Made by a program: the position numbers and the translations under genes
DNA from: an uncultured Bacteroidales bacterium
GTDB lineage: Bacteria > Bacteroidota > Bacteroidia > Bacteroidales > Tenuifilaceae
Direction of reading: 5' to 3'
DNA length: 39,280 bases
Assembly (NCBI GenBank): GCA_937915475.1
Contig: CALGIR010000023.1
Span: forward strand, 1 to 39,280
Notes under the pieces: generated by a model
The model's database searches: none
What the model saw: the letters and a program-made list of their open reading frames with translations, nothing else
Told to the model about the DNA's origin: nothing
Part shown: piece by piece, positions 26,726 through 34,592 of the stretch
Position numbering within the stretch: position 1 is the first letter of the stretch
How the letters are laid out: every line of letters starts with the position of its first letter

Positions 26726-27760
26726 ATGAATAGATTTATTAAACATATAATTTTATTTACGGTGGCTTTTTTGCTAACCCTCCTCATTATGGAACTGTTT
26801 ATTAAATCTACCCATATTGTAGAACAGTCCTATAACGATGTTTATGAAGATATTGGGCGAGGCCGAAGAGCAGGTATGTTTTACATAATGTTTAATGAAG
26901 GTTTCTCCATAGGGCAATTTAACCAACACCGTTATTTAGGTCCAAATTATGCACCAGCTAAAGATTCCTCTGTTTTAAGGATAGCTTTACTGGGGGATTC
27001 ATATGTGGAAGGATTTCAGGTTTTTGATAGGCATCATTTTCGGGCAATTCTAGAGAAGCAACTATCTGAAAAACTAAAGCATAAAGTTGAGATACTTAAT
27101 TTTGGCAGGAGTGGTTTTGATATTGGAGATATGTATGCTTATAATCAAACTTTTGTCAAAGAATTTTCACCCGATTATTCCTTATTCTTTGTTTCCAATG
27201 CCGACTTTTATCCCCAATTTACCGACCCATTACGCTTAAAAGTTCGAGTAGATAATGATAGCCTTATGGTAGAAAAAGGTTATCCAGAATCATACATTCA
27301 ACTGTATGATAAAACAAAAATATTTATACAGCATTCCAACATATTAAACATGTTAAATAACGATAAAAAAACGATAAAGAGTCAAGGGTTTCTTCCGTTA
27401 ATGTTAGAAAAGTTCTACCCTTTTGGGCAAGAAGAAATCGATTCCTCGCATTATTTTTTTAATACTCAAATACCCGATATAACTAAAAAAATATTTGAAA
27501 GTTTGGATGTTTGCAAAACCATTGTTGTGAATCGTGATGCAATACCGCTACAAGTGCAAAAAATGGCTTTAGTTGAAAATAATCAATTGCTTTTTATCAA
27601 TCTAACAGACACTCTTAATGTTCTAATTGAAAACGGGATAGACCCTCACTACTGGAAAGCAACGAATAAGCATGGTCATTGGAATCATGAAGCACATAAG
27701 GCAGTAGGCGCATTTTTAGCAGAAAAATTATCGGCAATTATTGAAAACAAAGAAAATTAA
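26726..27760 (+). CDS. Membrane-anchored SGNH/GDSL-hydrolase-like protein (O-acetylation partner)
   Basis: A 344-residue protein with one N-terminal membrane helix (about residues 8-25, HIILFTVAFLLTLLIMELF) and an extracytoplasmic SGNH fold. The serine block is IALLGDSYVEGFQV, with S92 in GDSYVEG. LNFGRSGFDIGD supplies the Gly block. The C-terminal block reads KHGHWNHEAH, so the usual Asp two residues before the catalytic His (D-x-H) appears to be His316. By analogy with AlgJ/AlgX or PatB partners of MBOAT proteins, it would pass acetyl groups to the glycan in the periplasm. The missing Asp could mean a Ser-His dyad. Confidence 0.85.
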   Translation: MNRFIKHIILFTVAFLLTLLIMELFIKSTHIVEQSYNDVYEDIGRGRRAGMFYIMFNEGFSIGQFNQHRYLGPNYAPAKDSSVLRIALLGDSYVEGFQVFDRHHFRAILEKQLSEKLKHKVEILNFGRSGFDIGDMYAYNQTFVKEFSPDYSLFFVSNADFYPQFTDPLRLKVRVDNDSLMVEKGYPESYIQLYDKTKIFIQHSNILNMLNNDKKTIKSQGFLPLMLEKFYPFGQEEIDSSHYFFNTQIPDITKKIFESLDVCKTIVVNRDAIPLQVQKMALVENNQLLFINLTDTLNVLIENGIDPHYWKATNKHGHWNHEAHKAVGAFLAEKLSAIIENKEN

Positions 27761-28452
27761 GGAAACTTCTAACTTTATTTAAGTTCGAAAATTTTCTAGA
27801 ATAGCCTTACACAGAATAGAGTATTAAACGTGCTCCACAACCGTAAATAACTGAAAACTAAGAACTAATAATTAAGAGTTAAGAACTAATAACTAAAAGT
27901 TAAGTACATAAGGGTTAGTAATCAAAAACTCTTCACTATTAGTTTATCACTATTAACTTTCCCCTTTTCACTTAAAAGTTGCGTCATTGCGAGGAACGAA
28001 GTGACGAAGCAATCTCTCCTTCCGCAATAAACGTGCTCCACAGTCGTAAATAATAGAGAACTAAGAGTTAAAAGTTAAGAACTAAGAGCTAATAGTTAAG
28101 AATTAAGGGTTAGTAGTCAAAAACTCTTCACACATCGAGAAACTCAGTGCAGCGCTTTTCACTTTTCACTCTTCACTTAAAAGTTTCGTCATTGCGCACT
28201 TTCCCTCCCGTCATTGCGAGAAACGAAGTGACGAAGCAATCTTTCCTTCCGCAATAAAAGTGGCCTCAGTCCTAAATATTTAGGTCATAAAATGTGGGAA
28301 CAGACAGATTGCTTCTGAAATTCCCAAAGAGCGTGATTTTCTTCGCAATGACGGAAAAGAAACTTACCACTTGACACTTGTTACTCTTCACTCTTAGTTT
28401 TTCACTTTTCATTATTAGTTTTTCACTCTTCACTTACTACCCCAATCCAATC
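27761..28452. repeat. Repeat block 1: palindromic elements plus 7-bp arrays
   Basis: No gene is seen. The MBOAT unit may end in the imperfect stem AACTT-TATTT-AAGTT near 27772. Heptamer arrays (AACTAAGA- and TTAAGAACTAATA-type, then TTCACTATTAGTTTA-type) fill 27845-27975. A single forward palindromic element starts at 27982 (CGTCATTGCGAGGAACG, on to AAGCAATCT by about 28013). A second heptamer array covers 28050-28185. A complete 147-bp composite with ends CCGTCATTGCGA and TCGCAATGACGG spans 28208-28354. TTTTTCACTCTTCACTTA-type heptamers follow to about 28437. Confidence 0.85.
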
Positions 28453-28500
28453 TTGGAAAAACAAACCCGATTGAGTAATTTTACTCAGGCTATTGAGTAA
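28453..28500 (+). promoter_or_regulatory. Candidate promoter with overlapping TTGAGTAA palindrome
   Basis: TTG at 28453-28455, a 20-bp gap and TAATTTTA at 28476-28483 give a Bacteroidota-type -33/-7 pair with one mismatch to TAnnTTTG. A 7-bp perfect palindrome, TGAGTAA-TT-TTACTCA (28472-28487), covers the -7 box, and TTGAGTAA occurs again at 28493-28500. A protein binding these sites would block transcription, so self-regulation of the ATPase gene is possible. This assigns the translation start to ATG 28511 rather than TTG 28493. Confidence 0.45.
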
Positions 28501-28510
28501 ACTGTATCTT

Positions 28511-29695
28511 ATGTACAAAAGGACTGAAATAGAGGAACTTAAGAAGCGTGTTCATGAATCACGTAAGCATATTCAGGTGATAATGGGGCCGCGGCAGGTG
28601 GGTAAAACTACCATGGTCAGGCAACTTTTCGAAGATTTAGAGATGCCCTATTTATTTACTTCCGCCGATGCTGTTGGCAGCAACGATGGGGTTTGGTTGG
28701 AGCAAACATGGGAATTGGCGCGTTTAAAAATGAGAACCTCGGCGGTAAAAGAATTTTTACTAATTGTTGATGAAGTACAAAAAATCACAAACTGGAGCGA
28801 AATCGTAAAAAAGCTGTGGGACGAGGACAGCTTTAATAAGCTTGGTTTAAAAGTGATTTTATTGGGCTCATCTCGTTTGTTGCTGCAACAAGGGCTAACT
28901 GAGTCGTTAGCTGGTCGTTTTGAGGCTATGTATCTGCCCCATTGGTCTTTCACAGAAATGCATGAAGCATTTGGTTGGAAAGTGGAGCAATATGCTTGGT
29001 TTGGAGGATATCCAGGAAGTGCTGCCTTGATCGAAGAAGAGGATCGCTGGAAACGATATGTGCGCGATGCTCTAATAGAAACCAGTATTTCAAAAGATAT
29101 TTTAATGCTTACCCGGGTTGATAAACCAGCTTTGCTTAAGAATTTATTTGAAGTAGGCTGTATTTATTCTGGTCAAATTTTATCATACAATAAAATTCTA
29201 GGCCAACTTCAAGGGGCTGGCAACACAACAACCTTGTCACATTACCTTTATCTGCTCGGAACAGCGGGGTTGCTGTCAGGCATCGAAAAATACTCACACA
29301 CAACCATTCGTAAGCGGGCTAGTAGTCCAAAGTTTCAGGTACAAAATAATGCCCTACTGAGCGCACAGTCATCAAAGAACTTTACTAATGTACAATCCGA
29401 TCCTGTAGAATGGGGTCGAATTGTAGAATCAGCCATAGGAGCGCATTTGCTTAACCATGCGCAAAAAGCAGATTTTAGGGTTTACTATTGGCGCGACAGA
29501 AACGATGAGGTAGATTTTGTTTTGGAATACAATGAAAAAATTATTGGTTTAGAGGTTAAAAGCACCATTTCAAAACAGCAGCGCGGCATAGCAGCTTTTA
29601 AACAGAAATTTAATCCACATAAAGTATACATTATTGAAAACCGTGGATTATCGTGGCAAGAATTACTGATGTTAAACCCCTTGGAATTATTTTAA
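28511..29695 (+). CDS. DUF4143 AAA ATPase 1
   Basis: About 394 residues from the ATG. The N-terminal AAA domain has Walker A GPRQVGKTT (26-34) and Walker B LLIVDEVQK (D87, E88). A winged-helix-like middle part (SYNKILGQLQGAGNTTTLSHYLYLL) follows. The C-terminal DUF4143 region contains DEVDFVLEYNEKIIGLEVKS, a PD-(D/E)XK-like Asp...Glu-x-Lys pattern. The biological role of this large family is unknown; both housekeeping and mobile or defence contexts have been suggested. It stands alone between repeat blocks with its own candidate promoter. It is only distantly similar to the ATPases at 30042 and 34993. Confidence 0.88.
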   Translation: MYKRTEIEELKKRVHESRKHIQVIMGPRQVGKTTMVRQLFEDLEMPYLFTSADAVGSNDGVWLEQTWELARLKMRTSAVKEFLLIVDEVQKITNWSEIVKKLWDEDSFNKLGLKVILLGSSRLLLQQGLTESLAGRFEAMYLPHWSFTEMHEAFGWKVEQYAWFGGYPGSAALIEEEDRWKRYVRDALIETSISKDILMLTRVDKPALLKNLFEVGCIYSGQILSYNKILGQLQGAGNTTTLSHYLYLLGTAGLLSGIEKYSHTTIRKRASSPKFQVQNNALLSAQSSKNFTNVQSDPVEWGRIVESAIGAHLLNHAQKADFRVYYWRDRNDEVDFVLEYNEKIIGLEVKSTISKQQRGIAAFKQKFNPHKVYIIENRGLSWQELLMLNPLELF

Positions 29696-30041
29696 AGATG
29701 TTAGATGGGAACAACTAGTAATTATCATTGAGATATAGGATTTTAAATGAAACGTCTCGGAATTAACAGCGAAGCAGAACTCGGGGAAGCAATCTCTTCT
29801 TTTCCGTCATTGCGATCCCGACGTTCTTTGTCGGGAGAAGCAATCTTTCCATCCGCAATACACGTACTCCACAACCGTAAATAATTGAGAACTAAGAACT
29901 AAAAACTAAAAGTTAAGAGCTAAGGGTTAGTAGTCAAAAACTCTTCACTGTTCACTGTTCAAAACCAAAAGTCGTTTGAAAAAATGGAGCATATGGCATA
30001 AAGTCGTTTGAAAAAATGTAAGTTTACAGGAAAATTACGCT
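29696..30041. repeat. Repeat block 2 and a 19-bp direct repeat before ATPase 2
   Basis: No gene is seen. A palindromic element starts at 29805 (CGTCATTGCGA) with the TCCCGAC/GTCGGGA hairpin loop at 29816-29836. It is followed by the GCAATACACGTACTCCACA spacer and a heptamer array (29885-29960). Two perfect copies of AAAGTCGTTTGAAAAAATG lie at 29968-29986 and 30000-30018, 32 bp apart, just upstream of the ATPase gene. TAAGTTTA at 30019-30026 is a candidate -7 box, although I see no good -33 box at the right distance. Confidence 0.75.
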
Positions 30042-31349
30042 ATGGTTAGGGATAAAATGAGCGATTTGGTTGCCTGGAAGAATAGGGTAGGGAGAAAACC
30101 TTTAGTTGTGCGTGGTGCACGTCAAGTGGGCAAAACCTGGTTAATGAAAGAGTTTGGCCACAGCCATTTTGAGAAAGTGCTATATGTTAACTTCGAAAAA
30201 ACCAAGCGATTGCAGTCTCTTTTCGAAATGGATTTTGACATTAAGCGTGTGCAGATTGCCCTGCAGGCCGAAACGGGAATACGAATTACACCGGAAAATA
30301 CGCTAATAATACTTGATGAAATACAGTCGGCTCCCAGCGCATTGAATGCACTGAAGTATTTTTGTGAGGATGCTCCCGAGCTATATATAATTGCTGCGGG
30401 TTCGCTTTTGGGTGTGGCTCTTCATGCACAAACCTCATTCCCTGTGGGAAAGGTTGAGTTTATGGATCTTTATCCCATGTCGTACTACGAATTTCTCAAT
30501 GCCATGGGAGAAAAGGACATCCTTGAAATTTTACAATCAAACGATTGGGAGTTGATAACAACCTTCAAATCGAAATATATTGAGCTGTTGAGGCAGTACT
30601 ACTTTGTTGGTGGGATGCCCGAAGCGGTATCCGTATTTACAAGAGATTACGATTTTAGGGCTGTACGCTACGTACAAAAGAATATACTAGATGCTTACGA
30701 GCAGGATTTCTCTAAGCACGCCCCCGTTGAGCTAATTCCCAGAATACGAATGGTTTGGAACTCGATCCCTTCTCAGCTTGCTAAAGAGAACAGAAAATTC
30801 GTATACGGTGTGCTGAAGGGTGGCGCCAGAGCTAAAGAGTTTGAGCTGGCCATTGAATGGTTGGTCAACTGCGGGCAGGTTCATAAGGTATTTCGCACCC
30901 CCAAACCATCCATCCCGCTTAAAGCCTATGAGGATAGAAGCGCATTTAAGATCTATTTGGTCGATATAGGTCTGCTTGCAGCAATGGGCGATATTGATGT
31001 AAGAACCCTGCTTAAAGGGAATGACATTTTCAATGAGTTTAAAGGGGCTATTACGGAGCAATTTGTGCTTCAGCAGTTAGTTAACGATAGCAATAATGCA
31101 ATTTTTTACTGGACAGCTGAACGATCAACAGCCGAACTTGATTTCCTCATTCAAAATAGTGGGAATGTAGTACCTTTAGAGGTTAAGGCCGAGGAGAACC
31201 TGCAGGCAAAGAGTTTAAAGGTTTTCTCTCAGAAATACAGCCCCCAAATTTCAATCCGCACATCCATGTCCGATTACCGAAAACAGGAATGGCTTATTAA
31301 CCTTCCCCTATATGCAATTAATGAATTAAAGCAAGTAATAGATTTATAG
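30042..31349 (+). CDS. DUF4143 AAA ATPase 2
   Basis: A 435-residue protein with Walker A GARQVGKTW (25-33), Walker B LIILDEIQS (D92, E93) and sensor-like IIAAGSLLGVAL. The middle region FVGGMPEAVSVF is the usual signature of this family. The C-terminal domain contains AELDFLIQNSGNVVPLEVKA, the Asp...Glu-x-Lys pattern seen in many DUF4143 proteins. The function is unknown. The gene lies only 11 bp before a damaged deacetylase-like gene, yet shares no pathway with it, which suggests that the ATPase cassette or the deacetylase segment was inserted beside the other. Confidence 0.88.
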   Translation: MVRDKMSDLVAWKNRVGRKPLVVRGARQVGKTWLMKEFGHSHFEKVLYVNFEKTKRLQSLFEMDFDIKRVQIALQAETGIRITPENTLIILDEIQSAPSALNALKYFCEDAPELYIIAAGSLLGVALHAQTSFPVGKVEFMDLYPMSYYEFLNAMGEKDILEILQSNDWELITTFKSKYIELLRQYYFVGGMPEAVSVFTRDYDFRAVRYVQKNILDAYEQDFSKHAPVELIPRIRMVWNSIPSQLAKENRKFVYGVLKGGARAKEFELAIEWLVNCGQVHKVFRTPKPSIPLKAYEDRSAFKIYLVDIGLLAAMGDIDVRTLLKGNDIFNEFKGAITEQFVLQQLVNDSNNAIFYWTAERSTAELDFLIQNSGNVVPLEVKAEENLQAKSLKVFSQKYSPQISIRTSMSDYRKQEWLINLPLYAINELKQVIDL

Positions 31350-31456
31350 TTCATTGTCAAATGGATTTCACCCTACAAACATACAAAACCCTTCTCCAAA
31401 CCCTAAAAAACAAGGGTTACACATTTCTTACATTTCACGATTACCTTAACCCCTCC

Positions 31457-31506
31457 CTTAACCTCAACCTCAACCTTAACCTTAACCTTAACCTCCCCCT
31501 CAACCT
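31457..31506 (+). repeat. Hexamer tract CTYAAC inside the deacetylase-like gene
   Basis: Units read CTTAAC, CTCAAC, CTCAAC, CTTAAC, CTTAAC, CTTAAC, CTCCCC, CTCAAC and so on, encoding alternating Leu-Asn. A period of six keeps the frame, so length can vary without disrupting translation. The same text starts again at the right end of the window (39259 onward). Confidence 0.85.
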
Positions 31507-31713
31507 TTCCCTAATCCTCCTCCGCCACGATGTCGACCTAAAACCCCAAAACTCATTGGCTACCGCCAAAATGGAGCACGAGCTAGGCATTAAGGGCAGT
31601 TACTACTTTAGAATAGTACCTGAGAGTTACAACATTGATATAATAAAGCAAATTGCCGAATTGGGACACGAGGTGGGATATCACTATGAGACGATGGATA
31701 CGGCAAGCCGAAG

Positions 31714-31753
31714 AGATTGCTTCGTCGCAAAAGGCGCTCCTCGCAATGACGGG
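31714..31753 (-). repeat. 40-bp palindromic repeat inserted in coding sequence
   Basis: The 40 bases are identical to the intergenic copy at 33607-33646 and close to 24752-24791. It runs from AGATTGCTTCGTCG to CGCAATGACGGG. It sits between GYHYETMDTA and KGIDELIDAAY, which are adjacent in related proteins as I recall them, and leaves the frame open. Confidence 0.9.
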
Positions 31754-32244
31754 GTGAAGGGTATTGACGAGCTAATTGATGCGGCCTACCAACAATTTTG
31801 TGAGAATCTTGAGGTATTCCGTCAAATTGCCGATGTTAAAACCATTGTATGCATGGCTGTCCACGATCTAGGTACGACAACCGCGATATATGGACAAAGT
31901 ACAACTATAGGGAGTTGGGAATAATTGGCGAGCCTTACTTCGACATCAATTTTGATGATTTCTTCTACCTAACCGATACCGGTCGCCGCTGGGATGGCCA
32001 TAGGGTGAGCATTCGCGATAAGATGCCCCAGCAGGGGCAGTGGGATAGGGAGGGTTTAACCTTCCGCTCAACAAAGGATATTATTAAAGTTGCAAACCAG
32101 GAGCGTCTCCCCGGTCGGATTATGATTACCGTTCATCCACAGCGATGGAGCAACTCGCTTTTTAGCTGGACAGCCGAATTGATATTACAAAACGTAAAGA
32201 ATATTGTAAAAAGAATTATTGTTAGGAAAACTAAGAACTACTAG

Positions 32245-32644
32245 TTTTTCTACGTCATTGCAAACTATTCTCCCGTCATTGCGCTCTTCCTTCCCGTCAT
32301 TGCGAGGAGGAACGACGAAGCAATCTTTCCTTCCGACAAAACCTCGTCATTGCTCCCTTCCCCATCCGTCATTGCGAGGAACGAAGTGACGAAGCAATCT
32401 TTCCCTCCGCAATAAAAGTGCTTTACAGCTCTAAATAATCAGGTCAAAAATATGGGAACAAACAGATTGCTTCAGAAACTCACAAAAAACGTGAATTTCT
32501 TCGCAATGACGGAGTTTTCTTTGTAATGAGAGCATAAAGCCAATAACGGGATCTTATTATCCTCCCAACCATTAAGAGGTTAACAAACGCCAAAATAATT
32601 TACCTTGATATTAAAAATAGTTTCCCTTCGTGAAACATTTGTCG
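32245..32644. repeat. Repeat block 3
   Basis: No gene is seen. Partial left ends (CGTCATTGC followed by other text) occur at about 32252, 32273 and 32344. A forward element with the short loop GGAGGAACGAC begins at 32295. A full 147-bp composite lies at 32366-32512, with CCGTCATTGCGAGGAACG at the left, GGGAACAAACAGATTGC in the spacer and TCGCAATGACGG at the right. The last 130 bases are unique and hold the HigBA promoter region. Confidence 0.8.
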
Positions 32645-32663
32645 TAACTTTACGTTCGATTAT

Positions 32664-32996
32664 ATGAAAGTTCATTTAATAAAAAGGCAATCGATTGAAG
32701 ATTTTTCAATCAAAAATGCAGGAAGTAAAGCCCCTTTTAAAAACTTCTTGTCAATAATAAAGAATGCTGATTGGAGCGAACCCAACGATATTATATCAAC
32801 TTTTAATAGTGCTGATATTCTCGGGAAAGGTTCAGACAGGGTTGTGTTTAACATTGGAGGGAACAATTATAGAATAATATGTAAATATTACTTTGGCGAT
32901 AGGAGAGCGCATTTATTCGTAAAATGGATCGGGACACATGCAGAATACTCTAAACTCTGCAAAGAGAGAAAGCAATATGAGGTTAATATATACTAG
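32664..32996 (+). CDS. higB: HigB-family type II toxin (mRNA interferase)
   Basis: A 110-residue protein of the HigB_toxin family (RelE-like fold, ribosome-dependent mRNA cleavage in studied members). ADWSEPNDIISTFNSADILG and the VVFNIGGNNYRIICKYYF strand, then AHLFVKWIGTHAEYSKL, are the family's conserved core. The toxin gene precedes the antitoxin gene, as is characteristic of higBA. TAACTTTA at 32645-32652 resembles the -7 box used elsewhere in this region, but it lies close to the ATG and lacks a good -33 partner. Repeat blocks flank the pair on both sides. Confidence 0.92.
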   Translation: MKVHLIKRQSIEDFSIKNAGSKAPFKNFLSIIKNADWSEPNDIISTFNSADILGKGSDRVVFNIGGNNYRIICKYYFGDRRAHLFVKWIGTHAEYSKLCKERKQYEVNIY

Positions 32997-33017
32997 ACAA
33001 ACCCATAAAATAATTTG

Positions 33018-33461
33018 ATGATGATTACTTTAAAATACACAATAATAAAAACCATAGAGCAGTATAACACCTACTGTAACATCCTTGAAGAACTGATTAT
33101 TAGGGATGATAGGGAGGCTAAAGACGAGGTTGAGCTATTAACCCTTTTGATTGAAAAATGGGATAATGAGCATAATGCCTTTAATGATTTAGACCCAATT
33201 GAGTTGCTAAAAGTTTTGATGGATGAGCATGGCTTACTAGCGAAAGACTTGGTTGATATTTTAGCTTTATCAAAGGGAACAATTTCTAAAATCCTTAACT
33301 ACCATAAAGGGCTTTCAAAAGAGACCATACGGAAGCTTTCCGATTACTTTAAAGTAAACCAAGAAGCTTTTAATCGATCCTATAAATTGATTAATGAAGT
33401 AAATAAGCATTTCCGTAATGCAAGTCTAATGAACACACGGAAAAATATGATGGAGGTTTAG
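33018..33461 (+). CDS. higA: HigA-family antitoxin (XRE helix-turn-helix)
   Basis: A 147-residue partner of the toxin gene 21 bp upstream. The N-terminal half is acidic (LEELIIRDDREAKDEVELLT) and probably wraps the toxin. The C-terminal half has an XRE-type helix-turn-helix: LLAKDLVDILALSKGTISKI followed by LSKETIRKLSDYFKV. It should neutralise HigB and repress the operon. The ATG at 33018 is preferred, with ATG 33021 and TTG 33015 as alternatives. A damaged-looking NTRKNMM tail ends the protein. Confidence 0.9.
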   Translation: MMITLKYTIIKTIEQYNTYCNILEELIIRDDREAKDEVELLTLLIEKWDNEHNAFNDLDPIELLKVLMDEHGLLAKDLVDILALSKGTISKILNYHKGLSKETIRKLSDYFKVNQEAFNRSYKLINEVNKHFRNASLMNTRKNMMEV

Positions 33462-34037
33462 AAACTAAAAGTGAAAAGTTATGCTTTCCGTCATTGCTCT
33501 CTTACCCTTCCGTCATTGCGAGGAGGAACGACGAAGCAATCTCTCCCTCCGCAATAAACGTGCTCCACAACCGTAAATAATCATGTCATAAAATGCAGGA
33601 ACAGACAGATTGCTTCGTCGCAAAAGGCGCTCCTCGCAATGACGGGATAAAATCTCACGTCATTGCGAGGAACGAAGTGACGAAGCAATCTTTCCCTCCG
33701 CAATAAACGTACTCCACAGCCGTAAATAATTGCCTCACAAAATGTAGGAACAGACAGATTGCTTCAGAAACTCACAAAAAACGTGAATTTCTTCGCAATG
33801 ACGGACAGAAATCCAATAACGGGAACAAACAGATTGCTTCGTCGCAAAAGACGCTCCCTACCTTCGGAAGGCAGGCCCGCAATGACGGATTTTTTGCAAT
33901 AACGGTGGAAGGCACCACTCACTGTTCACTTTTTACTGTTCACTGTTCACTCTTCACTTTCCCCTTTTAGTTTTTCACTTTTCACTTAAAAGCTGAGAGT
34001 TGCCAACAGTAGCTAAAGAAAAGGCTGAGCAGAATAT
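33462..34037. repeat. Repeat block 4, two composites and a nested insertion
   Basis: No gene is seen. Composite 1 is at 33510-33645 (short GGAGGAACGAC loop at left, AAAAGGCGCTCC loop at right) and composite 2 at 33658-33804 (147 bp). A separate reverse element at about 33831-33889 carries a nested 19-bp palindrome, CCTACCTTCGGAAGGCAGG (33857-33875). TTCACT-type heptamers run from 33905 to about 33990. Unique DNA with the promoter of the next pair begins near 33995. Confidence 0.85.
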
Positions 34038-34071
34038 TTTGAAACGAGTTTACTGAATATTCGTATATTTG
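34038..34071 (+). promoter_or_regulatory. Bacteroidota-type promoter of the ParE-type TA pair
   Basis: TATATTTG at 34064-34071 is a perfect TAnnTTTG -7 box. TTTG at 34038-34041 can serve as the -33 box, with a somewhat long 22-bp spacing. The ATG follows at 34088. Confidence 0.55.
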
Positions 34072-34087
34072 TATAAAGAAAAAGAAT

Positions 34088-34327
34088 ATGCAAACCATTA
34101 GATTAAGAATAAACGACAAGATTTACGATAAGCTAATGTGGTTATTAAGTAAATTCAGCAAAGATGAGATTGAAATCATTCCTGAAAATGATGAATTTAT
34201 TGAAACTCAAAAATATTTAAATTCAGAGCTCAATGAGATTATTCAGGGGAAAGCAAATTTTGTAGACATTAACAAGGTCAATGAAAGACTAGAAACAATT
34301 ATTGCTCAGAATGAAAGTACTATTTAA
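34088..34327 (+). CDS. Small antitoxin of a ParE/RelE-type pair
   Basis: A 79-residue protein. An N-terminal strand (TIRLRINDKIYDKLMWLLSKF) is followed by an acidic linker (KDEIEIIPENDEF) and a helical tail, the layout of small DNA-binding antitoxins that pair with ParE-like toxins. It overlaps the toxin gene by 17 bp, which couples translation. I recognise no named antitoxin family beyond this. Its identity rests on size, order and partner. Confidence 0.75.
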   Translation: MQTIRLRINDKIYDKLMWLLSKFSKDEIEIIPENDEFIETQKYLNSELNEIIQGKANFVDINKVNERLETIIAQNESTI

Positions 34328-34592
34328 AGAATCGTTTCTTAAGCGACTAGAAAATCAAATAGAATACATCTCATCAGACAGTCCTAAAAGAGCAAGAAAA
34401 TTTAAAAACGACTTACTAAATCGTATAAAGGAAATTGCTGAAAATCCTTATAGATGTAGGAAATCAATATATTTTGAAGATTCAAATATTAGAGATTTAA
34501 TTTTTAAGGGCTATACAGTTGTCTTTAGAATTAATGCAAATCAAATTGAAGTTTTTGGATTTGTAAAATATCAAAAAAACCCAACCGATTAA
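34311..34592 (+). CDS. ParE/RelE-family toxin
   Basis: About 93 residues from the ATG at 34311 (a TTG lies at 34302). KVLFKESFLKRLENQIEYIS, then SPKRARKFKNDLLNRIKEIA and ENPYRCRKS, is the two-helix start of ParE/RelE toxins. RDLIFKGYTVVFRINANQIE and VFGFVKYQKNP form the C-terminal sheet. ParE members poison gyrase and RelE members cut mRNA; sequence alone does not decide. The gene ends 30 bp before the next repeat block. Confidence 0.87.
   Translation: MKVLFKESFLKRLENQIEYISSDSPKRARKFKNDLLNRIKEIAENPYRCRKSIYFEDSNIRDLIFKGYTVVFRINANQIEVFGFVKYQKNPTD

Larger units (their letters stand above)
31361..32244 (+). pseudogene. Frameshifted WbmS-like deacetylase gene with repeat insertions
   Basis: The first frame (31361 to about 31846) has GYTFLTFHDYL, ILLRHDVDLKP (RHDVD at 55-59) and KMEHELGIKGSYYFRIVPES, as in WbmS-like proteins. 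At VKTI the frame is lost: the family continues CMHG, which here needs one extra T in ACCATTGTATGCATGG near 31846. The second frame (from 31849) carries MHGCPRSRYDNRDIW and IIGEPYFDINFDD to the stop at 32244. Two further anomalies are a (Leu-Asn)n hexamer tract at residues 33-49 and RDCFVAKGAPRNDG at 118-131, encoded by an exact copy of the intergenic palindromic repeat. It is probably inactive unless the frameshift is a sequencing error. Confidence 0.88.

Noticed and set aside
31457..31506. Telomere-like repeat (CCTTAA/AACCTT)
   Set aside because: The tract is short, internal, in frame in a gene, and nothing suggests a linear replicon end.
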